Below, one piece after another: positions 1 to 5,037 of a stretch of DNA of 8,855 nt (positions are counted from its first letter, which is position 1; every line of letters begins with the position of its first letter). A program made the position numbers and the translations under genes. The notes under the pieces are model-generated. The model was not told the DNA's origin. It made no database searches and worked only from the letters and a program-made list of their open reading frames with translations. The stretch comes from an uncultured Lachnospiraceae bacterium (lineage in GTDB: Bacteria > Bacillota > Clostridia > Lachnospirales > Lachnospiraceae), in NCBI GenBank assembly GCA_902766655.1, contig CACXEL010000193.1, forward strand, positions 1 to 8,855, given 5' to 3'.

Positions 1-1155
1 AAGGTGGAGAACGGCAGCATCGCCGTGGGCCAGGACATCGTCCGGGTCAACTACCACGATGATTCCGTCCATGAGAAGACCCGCGTTACCAAGCTTTACG
101 AGTTCGACGGCCTGAAAAAGGTGGACGTGGCCAGGGCCGAGGTCGGCTCCATCGTGGCCATCTCCGGCATCGGCGACCTGCAGATCGGCGATACCCTCTG
201 CGCGGTGGGACAGGAAGCTCCGATTGCCTTCCAGAAGATCTCCGAGCCGACCATCGCCATGAACTTTATCGTCAACGACAGCCCCATGGCTGGCCTCGAG
301 GGTACCTACTGCACGTCCCGCCAGGTCCGCGAGCGCCTTATGCGCGAGCTCAACACGGACGTCTCCCTTCGCGTCGCAGACACGGAGAGCACGGATACTT
401 TCCGGGTCAGCGGCCGCGGCGAGCTTCATCTGTCCGTCCTGATCGAGACCATGCGCCGCGAGGGGTATGAGTTTGCGGTCAGCAAGGCGGAGGTCATTTA
501 CAAGCGGGACGAGAACGGCAAGCTTCTTGAGCCGATCGAGACCGCCTATGTGGATGTTCCGGGTGAGTACTCCGGCACGGCCATCAGCATGCTCTCTGAG
601 CGCAAGGGCGAGCTGGTCGGGATGAGCACCTTGGCCGATGGTACCTCCCGCCTGCAGTTCAGCATTCCTGCCAGGGGTCTTATCGGCATCCACGGCAATT
701 TCCTGACGGCAACCAAGGGCACCGGCATCATCAACAGCGTTTTCGATACCTATGCTCCTTACAAGGGCGACATCAACTACCGCAAGAACGGCTCCCTCAT
801 CGCCTTCGAGGACGGTGAGGCGGTCACCTACGGCCTCTTCGCGGCCCAGGAGCGCGGCGCCCTCTTCATCAGCCCGGGCACCCGGGTCTATGCCGGCATG
901 GTGGTCGGTGAGAGCGCCAAGCCCGAGGACATCGAGATCAACGTCTGCAAGACCAAGCACCTGACCAACACCCGGTCCTCCAACGCGGACGAGGCGCTGA
1001 CGCTGACCCCGCCCAGGATCCTTTCCCTGGAGCAGGCGCTGGACTACATCGATACGGATGAACTCCTTGAGGTCACGCCCAAGTCTCTCCGCATCCGCAA
1101 GCGCATTCTGGACTCCAGGCTCAGGAAGCGCGCTTCCTTTGCCACAAAGCAGTGA
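1..1155 (+). CDS. typA: TypA/BipA ribosome-associated GTPase, C-terminal part (5' end outside window)
   Basis: The reading frame is open from base 1 and ends with TGA at 1153-1155, giving the last 384 codons of a protein that is usually a little over 600 residues. The N-terminal GTPase domain is therefore outside the window. TypA is a translational GTPase of the EF-G/LepA superfamily that binds the 70S ribosome and supports growth in stress or cold and ribosome assembly. Visible parts are the domain-2 beta barrel (ENGSIAVGQD near the start), the EF-G domain-III-like segment with SGRGELHLSVLIE, the domain-V-like segment PIETAYVDVPGEYSG, and the TypA-specific C-terminal domain with NTRSSNADEALTLTPPR and LEVTPKSLRIRKR. 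These C-terminal motifs separate it from LepA and EF-G. A long hairpin starts 6 nt after the stop, and dapA downstream has its own promoter, so typA is probably the last gene of its transcript. The family call is very secure. Confidence 0.97.
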   Translation, partial: KVENGSIAVGQDIVRVNYHDDSVHEKTRVTKLYEFDGLKKVDVARAEVGSIVAISGIGDLQIGDTLCAVGQEAPIAFQKISEPTIAMNFIVNDSPMAGLEGTYCTSRQVRERLMRELNTDVSLRVADTESTDTFRVSGRGELHLSVLIETMRREGYEFAVSKAEVIYKRDENGKLLEPIETAYVDVPGEYSGTAISMLSERKGELVGMSTLADGTSRLQFSIPARGLIGIHGNFLTATKGTGIINSVFDTYAPYKGDINYRKNGSLIAFEDGEAVTYGLFAAQERGALFISPGTRVYAGMVVGESAKPEDIEINVCKTKHLTNTRSSNADEALTLTPPRILSLEQALDYIDTDELLEVTPKSLRIRKRILDSRLRKRASFATKQ

Positions 1156-1161
1156 ACGGCA

Positions 1162-1246
1162 GGCTTTTTTGAAAGTCAGAGACGGCCCTCTCTTCTTAAA
1201 AAGAGATTTTTGAGAAGAGAGGGCCGTCTCTGACTTTCAAAAAGCC
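1162..1246. repeat. Long hairpin repeat, copy A, downstream of typA
   Basis: Bases 1166-1202 pair with 1207-1243 as a 37-position stem whose only non-Watson-Crick position is T1197/G1212 (a G-U pair in RNA). The loop is 4 nt (GAGA, 1203-1206). With T1165 bulged, GGC 1162-1164 also pairs with GCC 1244-1246. The arm core is AGAGACGGCCCTCTC. It starts 6 nt after the typA stop and ends 25 nt before the dapA -35 box. The left base is a T-run and the right base an A-run, and only a short TTTT (1248-1251) follows. It may reduce read-through from typA into dapA, but it is not a textbook terminator. It is related in sequence to the hairpins at 3970-4065 and 7529-7602. Confidence 0.9.
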
Positions 1247-1271
1247 CTTTTGTGCTTCGCCCCCGGTCGGC

Positions 1272-1300
1272 TTGACTTTATCCCGGGCCTTTGCTATCAT
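1272..1300 (+). promoter_or_regulatory. Predicted sigma-A-type promoter of dapA
   Basis: The -35 box TTGACT (1272-1277) and -10 box TATCAT (1295-1300) are 17 bp apart. An extended -10 TG lies at 1292-1293. Transcription would start near 1307, giving a leader of about 50 nt before dapA. The leader is too short for a lysine (L-box) riboswitch and none of its conserved sequence is visible. Because the promoter lies at 1272-1300, in-frame upstream start codons in this stretch are unlikely to be used. Confidence 0.75.
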
Positions 1301-1344
1301 CAAACGAGACGTATGTCTTATTATGCTGAACAATAAAACTGTAT

Positions 1345-1349
1345 GGAGG
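1345..1349 (+). promoter_or_regulatory. Ribosome binding site that sets the dapA start
   Basis: GGAGG at 1345-1349 lies 6 nt before ATG 1356. The same frame is open upstream to 1272, but only ATG 1356 has this Shine-Dalgarno sequence. It also gives the normal DapA N-terminus (MSVFRGSGVALATP). Confidence 0.85.
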
Positions 1350-1355
1350 TGTTTT

Positions 1356-2240
1356 ATGTCTGTATTCAGAGGCTCGGGCGTCGCCCTCGCGACACCCATG
1401 AGCGAAGACGGTTCCATCAATTATGATTCCCTGGAAAAACTGATCGAGGACCAGATCGCCCACGGAACGGATGCCCTGATCGTCTGCGGCACCAGCGGTG
1501 AGGCACCGACGCTGGACGACGACGAGCATATCAAGGCCATCGAGTTCGCGGTCCAGGTCACCAAGGGCCGGATCCCGGTCATCGGCGGCACCGGCTCCAA
1601 CAATACGGCCCACGCCGTCATGATGTCCCAGGAGGCCGAGAAGGTCGGCGCCGACGGACTTCTCCTGGTCACACCCTACTACAACAAGGCCACCCAGGCC
1701 GGCCTGATCGAGTCCTACAGCGTCATCGCCAGGTCCACCAAGCTCCCCTGCATTCTCTACAACGTGCCCTCCCGCACCGGCACCAATATCCTGCCGGAGA
1801 CCATGGTGGCCATCGCGAAGGCCAACCCCAATGTGGCGGCCATCAAGGAGGCCAGCGGCAACTTCAGCCAGATCGCCAGGCTCATGAATCTGGCGGACGG
1901 GGCCTTCGACGTCTATTCCGGCAATGACGACCAGATCGTGCCCCTCTGTTCCCTCGGGGGTGCGGGTGTCATTTCCGTGCTGGCCAATGTGGCGCCGCAG
2001 TTCACCCACGATATGGTCTACGCCTGCTTCGAGGGTGATTACGCGAAAGCTGCGGCCATGCAGCTCAAGTCCATCCCGCTGGTCAACGCTCTCTTCTGCG
2101 AGGTCAACCCGATTCCGGTCAAGGCGGCTCTCAACATGCAGGGCTTCAACGTCGGCCGTCCGAGGCTGCCGCTCACGGAGATGGAGCCGGCCCACAAGGC
2201 CGTCCTTGAGCGGGAAATGAAGGCATTCGGCTGCCTTTGA
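1356..2240 (+). CDS. dapA: 4-hydroxy-tetrahydrodipicolinate synthase (DapA)
   Basis: DapA condenses pyruvate with L-aspartate-4-semialdehyde to give 4-hydroxy-tetrahydrodipicolinate, the committed step of diaminopimelate/lysine synthesis, in the cytoplasm. The 294-residue product has the usual family length. It is a TIM barrel with the substrate-binding GTSGE motif (T46, S47; many homologues have GTTGE), VTPYYNK, the YNVPSRTG motif with the catalytic tyrosine Y135 and the carboxylate-binding arginine R140, and the Schiff-base lysine K164 in IKEASG. All expected catalytic residues are present. The Thr-to-Ser change beside the catalytic threonine is conservative. The gene has its own promoter at 1272-1300 and is followed, after a structured 179-nt spacer, by dapB, which acts on its product. 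The wider family also contains N-acetylneuraminate lyases and keto-deoxy-sugar aldolases, but the motifs and the dapB neighbour make DapA by far the best call. Confidence 0.97.
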   Translation: MSVFRGSGVALATPMSEDGSINYDSLEKLIEDQIAHGTDALIVCGTSGEAPTLDDDEHIKAIEFAVQVTKGRIPVIGGTGSNNTAHAVMMSQEAEKVGADGLLLVTPYYNKATQAGLIESYSVIARSTKLPCILYNVPSRTGTNILPETMVAIAKANPNVAAIKEASGNFSQIARLMNLADGAFDVYSGNDDQIVPLCSLGGAGVISVLANVAPQFTHDMVYACFEGDYAKAAAMQLKSIPLVNALFCEVNPIPVKAALNMQGFNVGRPRLPLTEMEPAHKAVLEREMKAFGCL

Positions 2241-2259
2241 ACGGTAAGTAAGGCAAGAC

Positions 2260-2300
2260 GCGGCTGCCCGGAAAGAGAAAAAAGGCCTGCAGCCGCTTTT
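2260..2300 (+). terminator. Possible weak terminator or attenuator after dapA
   Basis: GCGGCTGC (2260-2267) pairs perfectly with GCAGCCGC (2289-2296) and is followed by TTTT (2297-2300). The 21-nt loop is purine-rich. The stem is GC-rich but the loop is long and the T-run short, so full termination is doubtful. It could give partial termination and lower dapB expression relative to dapA. Confidence 0.4.
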
Positions 2301-2350
2301 GAGCAACAAATTAGGCGATGCGCCGGGATATGTCGCCGGCGGTCGCCGGG

Positions 2351-2387
2351 AAAGAGAAGGGATGCGCGACAGGCGCGTCCCCTCTTT
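2351..2387 (+). terminator. Second stem-loop in the dapA-dapB spacer
   Basis: AAAGAG (2351-2356) pairs with CTCTTT (2382-2387). After a 2-nt AA bulge, GGGATGCGC (2359-2367) pairs with GCGCGTCCC (2373-2381) with one G-U pair. The loop is GACAG. Unlike the three long repeats, this hairpin starts with A and ends with T, so it has terminator-like polarity, although only TTT follows. It lies 32 nt before the dapB start. The bases GAGAA and GGGATGC recall the arm of the hairpin at 7529-7602, but the relation is weak. An attenuator, an RNA stability element or a decayed repeat are all possible. Confidence 0.4.
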
Positions 2388-2419
2388 ATGGCAGGCATAA
2401 CTGAGATGGAGGTTTTACA

Positions 2420-3175
2420 ATGATCAGTGTGATTTTACATGGCTGCAGCGGACACATGGGTGCGGTGGTGACGGATATGATCGCCAAAGAGGAAGGCATG
2501 GAAATTGTGGCCGGCATCGACGCCGTCGATCTGGGCAACCGCCCGTATCCGGTGTATACGGATATCCGCAGCTGCTCCGTTCCGGCGGACGTTATCATCG
2601 ATTTCTCGACGGCCAAGGCGGTGGACGCCTTGGTGGCTTACGGCGTGGAGAGAAATATCCCTATCGTCCTGTGCACGACCGGCCTTTCCGACGAGCAGCT
2701 CGCCAAGGTGGAGGAGGCCTCCGGCGTGGTGGGCATTCTCCGCTCGGCCAACATGTCCCTGGGCGTGAACCTCCTTCTGAAGCTCCTCAAGGAGGCGGCG
2801 GGCGTCCTTGTCCCGTCCGGCTACGACGCTGAGATCATCGAGATGCACCACCACCGCAAGCTGGACGCCCCCAGCGGAACAGCCATCGCCCTGGCGGACA
2901 GCGTGAAGGAGGGTGCCGGCGGCGGTATGCACTATATCTATGACCGCAGTCAGAAGCGTGAGAAGCGCGACCCCAAGGAGATCGGCATCTCCTCCGTCCG
3001 CGGCGGCACCATCGTGGGTGTCCACGACGTGCTTTTTGCCGGTGAGGACGAGGTGATCGAGTTCACCCACACAGCCTACTCCCGGGCCATCTTCGCCAAG
3101 GGCGCCGTGGCGGCCGCCAGATTCATGGCCGGCAGGGCCCCGGGCTATTACAGCATGGCCGACGTGATCGGCTGA
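2420..3175 (+). CDS. dapB: 4-hydroxy-tetrahydrodipicolinate reductase (DapB)
   Basis: DapB uses NAD(P)H to reduce the DapA product to tetrahydrodipicolinate, the next step toward meso-diaminopimelate and lysine. The 251-residue protein starts at ATG 2420 with TGGAGG 7 nt upstream. The N-terminal Rossmann fold shows HGCSGHMG (residues 7-14) and IDFSTAKA. The catalytic and substrate-binding signature E-M-H-H-H-R-K-L-D-A-P-S-G-T-A begins at E141, with H143 matching the catalytic histidine and K147 the catalytic lysine of characterised DapB. The C-terminal segment with FTHTAYSRAIFAKGA is also typical of the family. No good promoter was found in the dapA-dapB spacer, so transcription from the dapA promoter is the simplest view. 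hisA begins 21 nt downstream and is probably co-transcribed. Confidence 0.97.
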   Translation: MISVILHGCSGHMGAVVTDMIAKEEGMEIVAGIDAVDLGNRPYPVYTDIRSCSVPADVIIDFSTAKAVDALVAYGVERNIPIVLCTTGLSDEQLAKVEEASGVVGILRSANMSLGVNLLLKLLKEAAGVLVPSGYDAEIIEMHHHRKLDAPSGTAIALADSVKEGAGGGMHYIYDRSQKREKRDPKEIGISSVRGGTIVGVHDVLFAGEDEVIEFTHTAYSRAIFAKGAVAAARFMAGRAPGYYSMADVIG

Positions 3176-3196
3176 CCGATCATCCGGAGGAAACCT

Positions 3197-3967
3197 ATGG
3201 AGTTCAGACCCTGTATCGACATTCACAACGGCAAGGTCAAGCAGATCGTGGGCGGGTCCCTCAAGGATAAGGGTGATGCGGCATCGGAGAACTACGTGTC
3301 CGACAAGGGCGCGGACGAATATGCCCGCCTCTTCAAATCCGACGGCCTCACGGGCGGCCACGTGATTCTGCTGAATCCTGCCTCATCCCCCTACTACGAG
3401 GCCGACCTTGCCCAGGCGAGGGCGGCGCTGGCCGCTTACCCCGGCGGACTCCAGATCGGCGGGGGCATCCGTGACACCAATGCGGCGGCATTTCTGGACA
3501 TGGGCGCGAGCCACGTCATTGTGACCTCCTTTGTCTTTTCGGGCGGCCGGATGAATCACGACAATCTCCGGAAAATGAAGACCGCCGTCGGCAGGGAACG
3601 CCTTGTACTGGATCTTTCCTGCCGTCCACGGGAGGACGGGTACTACATCTGCACCGACCGCTGGCAGCATTTCACGGAAGTGAAGCTCACGGCAGACCTC
3701 ATGGATGAGCTTTCGGACAGCTGCGATGAGCTTTTGGTCCATGGAATCGGCGTCGAGGGCTCCCGGGCCGGGATCGACCAGGATCTGGTGCGGCTTCTGG
3801 CTTCCAGTCCGCTGCCTGTCACCTATGCGGGTGGTGTCGGGACCATGGATGACCTGGCCCTTCTGCGCCGGCTGGGCGGCGGTCGCGTCAACGTGACGGT
3901 CGGGTCGGCGCTTGACCTTTACGGCGGAGACCTGCCCTACAGGGAGGTCGTGGATTTCTGCAGGTAA
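3197..3967 (+). CDS. hisA: Eukaryotic-type HisA isomerase (ProFAR/BBMII isomerase)
   Basis: HisA opens the ribose ring of ProFAR to give PRFAR, the fourth step of histidine synthesis. The 256-residue TIM barrel starts at ATG 3197 with GGAGG at 3186-3190. It resembles the fungal/plant HIS6-type enzyme more than ordinary bacterial HisA: an N-terminus of the form CIDIHNGKVKQIVGGSL, an insertion-bearing middle, LDLSCRPREDG (D139) followed by the KW/RWQ-type segment, and a C-terminal GSALDLYGGDL, all recognisable beside yeast His6. Asp8 and Asp139 are the likely catalytic acid-base pair by position. It lies 21 nt after dapB and no other his gene is in the window. The stop codon is followed after 2 nt by a 45-bp hairpin. 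The family is secure. That this is the cell's only HisA is an inference, since other his genes cannot be seen. Confidence 0.93.
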   Translation: MEFRPCIDIHNGKVKQIVGGSLKDKGDAASENYVSDKGADEYARLFKSDGLTGGHVILLNPASSPYYEADLAQARAALAAYPGGLQIGGGIRDTNAAAFLDMGASHVIVTSFVFSGGRMNHDNLRKMKTAVGRERLVLDLSCRPREDGYYICTDRWQHFTEVKLTADLMDELSDSCDELLVHGIGVEGSRAGIDQDLVRLLASSPLPVTYAGGVGTMDDLALLRRLGGGRVNVTVGSALDLYGGDLPYREVVDFCR

Positions 3968-3969
3968 AA

Positions 3970-4065
3970 GGGGTTTTTGAGAAGGAGGGACGGTCCTTTT
4001 TTCTCATTTTTCGATTCTTTTCGAAAAATGAGAAAAAAGGACCGTCCCTCCTTCTCAAAAACCCC
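3970..4065. repeat. Long hairpin repeat, copy B, 45-bp perfect stem after hisA
   Basis: Bases 3970-4014 are the exact reverse complement of 4021-4065, giving 45 perfect base pairs with a 6-nt loop (TTCTTT, 4015-4020). It begins 2 nt after the hisA stop. The arm contains GAGAAGGAGGGACGGTCC followed by a T-run. The stem opens with GGGGTTTTT and closes with AAAAACCCC, and no T-tract follows, so it is not a standard intrinsic terminator. A transcript through it would contain a long uninterrupted double-stranded RNA, a possible RNase III substrate. Copies A and C share the core. Confidence 0.95.
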
Positions 4066-4136
4066 CATCTGGCCGGAATAATATGTAAATGTTCAGAATA
4101 TTTCATCCGCAAAGACGGATTGTCGTCACAAGTTCC

Positions 4137-4165
4137 TTGCAAAGGCGGGGGTGAAGAAGTATAAT
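4137..4165 (+). promoter_or_regulatory. Predicted sigma-A-type promoter of hpf
   Basis: TTGCAA (4137-4142) and a perfect TATAAT (4160-4165) are separated by 17 bp. Transcription would start near 4172, giving a leader of about 56 nt. The leader has a small hairpin, TGCGC-CAG-GCGCA (4189-4201). The AT-rich stretch 4080-4105 upstream could act as an UP-like element. I did not see a sigma-B or sigma-H type promoter, although hpf is stress-induced in some Bacillota. Confidence 0.8.
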
Positions 4166-4227
4166 AGTGGCAGGAGTAATTCCTCGTGTGCGCCAGGCGC
4201 ATAATATAGTGTAAAGGAAGTGACTGT

Positions 4228-4758
4228 ATGAAATATGTAGTTTTCGGCAAGAACTTAGAGGTCACGGAGGGTCTTGAGAAGGCTGTTGAGAAGAAGCTGG
4301 GAAAGCTTGAGCGCTATTTTACCCAGGATACGACCTGCACGGTGACTCTTTCCACCGAGAAGGAGCGCCAGAAGGTGGAGGTCACGATCCCTGTCAGGGG
4401 CAATATCATCCGCTCAGAGCAGGTCAGCAACGACATGTATGTCTCCATCGACCTGGTCGAGGAGGTCATCGAGCGCCAGCTGAAGAAATATAAGAACAAG
4501 ATCATCGACAGGAAGCAGGCCGGCGGCAACTTCCAGCAGGAGTTCATCGACCGGGAGTTCGACCAGGAGGAGGGCGAGATCCGCATCATCCGCTCCAAGA
4601 AGTTCGACATCAAGCCCATGTATCCGGAGGATGCCTGCGTACAGATGGAGCTTCTGGGTCACAGCTTCTTCGTCTTCAACAACGCCGAGACGGGCGAGAC
4701 CAACGTTGTGTACAAGCGCAAGGGCGGTACCTACGGCCTCATCGAGCCGGAAGAATGA
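4228..4758 (+). CDS. hpf: Long-form ribosome hibernation promoting factor (HPF)
   Basis: Long HPF binds the 30S decoding region in stationary phase and pairs 70S ribosomes into inactive 100S dimers. The 176-residue product has the two-domain layout of the long form. Residues 1 to about 95 form the S30AE/HPF domain (MKYVVFGKNLEVTEGLEKAVEKKLGKLERYF). A charged linker follows, and residues from about 118 form the dimerisation domain (IIRSKKFDIKPM, QMELLGHSFFVFNNAETGETNVVYKRKGGTYGLIEPE). The C-terminal domain rules out short HPF or YfiA. The start is ATG 4228 with AAGGAA 8 nt upstream. It is a single-gene unit with a strong promoter before it and a canonical terminator after it. In Bacillus and many relatives hpf sits directly upstream of secA. 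Here a GH2 gene and its partner lie between them. Confidence 0.96.
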   Translation: MKYVVFGKNLEVTEGLEKAVEKKLGKLERYFTQDTTCTVTLSTEKERQKVEVTIPVRGNIIRSEQVSNDMYVSIDLVEEVIERQLKKYKNKIIDRKQAGGNFQQEFIDREFDQEEGEIRIIRSKKFDIKPMYPEDACVQMELLGHSFFVFNNAETGETNVVYKRKGGTYGLIEPEE

Positions 4759-4782
4759 TCCACCATACAGGAACCAATGTGG

Positions 4783-4811
4783 GAGCACGGTCTTCGGACC
4801 GTGCTCTTTTT
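4783..4811 (+). terminator. Intrinsic terminator of hpf
   Basis: GAGCACGGTC (4783-4792) pairs with GACCGTGCTC (4797-4806) around a UUCG tetraloop, followed by TTTTT (4807-4811). GGAACC at 4770-4775 and GGTTCC at 4813-4818 could extend the pairing. It starts 24 nt after the hpf stop. This is the clearest textbook terminator in the window and contrasts with the three long hairpins. Confidence 0.93.
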
Positions 4812-4818
4812 GGGTTCC

Positions 4819-5037
4819 GGCCGGCGCGGGGGCTTGCGCGGATTCTGCCCTGTGGGGACAAGGGGGCCTGCGCTTAGGGACAACTGTGGGATAGAGGATT
4901 CAGATTTGGCGGAAAAGCTAAAATGGTGTCATAAAGACGAATCCGTTGCTTTACGGTCAGGCGGCATTTTGGGTATAGTTTCTATAACAGAGGATTTTGG
5001 GTGAATCCGCCCGGTGTTATGAACAAGGAGGAATGCC
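4819..5037 (+). promoter_or_regulatory. GH2 upstream region with four GGATTC/GAATCC sites
   Basis: This 219-nt stretch has no supported gene. It holds GGATTC at 4840-4845 and 4896-4901, and its reverse complement GAATCC at 4939-4944 and 5003-5008, a nested inverted arrangement. The outer pair extends to 8 bp (GCGGATTC 4838-4845, GAATCCGC 5003-5010). The third site lies just upstream of the predicted -35 box and the fourth in the leader, where GGATT (4992-4996) and AATCC (5004-5008) could also form a small hairpin. They are candidate operators for a sugar-responsive regulator, but no regulator gene is in the window and the sites match no operator I can name. Confidence 0.35.
4950..4979 (+). 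promoter_or_regulatory. Candidate promoter of the GH2 gene
   Basis: TTTACG (4950-4955) and TATAGT (4974-4979) are 18 bp apart. The -10 matches consensus at five of six bases, and the -35 at four. Transcription would start near 4986, leaving a leader of about 50 nt. A nearby TATAAC (4983-4988) is an alternative -10 without a good -35. A weak -35 would fit an activator-dependent or inducible promoter. Confidence 0.5.

Noticed and set aside
1272..1355. Upstream TTG start giving a longer DapA
   Set aside because: The TTG is the -35 box of the predicted promoter, and only ATG 1356 has a Shine-Dalgarno sequence and gives the normal DapA N-terminus.
1301..1355. Lysine riboswitch or T-box before dapA
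   Set aside because: The leader is only about 50 nt and shows no conserved L-box or T-box sequence.
1278..2309. Antisense frame of 343 codons opposite dapA
   Set aside because: It has the same explanation: it is in register with dapA codons and results from avoidance of TTA, CTA and TCA. It also runs through the dapA promoter.
2435..3361. Antisense frame of 308 codons opposite dapB
   Set aside because: It is in register with dapB codons and its product has low-complexity, histidine/alanine/aspartate-rich composition without motifs.
4777..5004. Small forward frame of 75 codons between hpf and the GH2 gene
   Set aside because: It begins inside the hpf terminator and runs across the GH2 promoter region, with no ribosome site.
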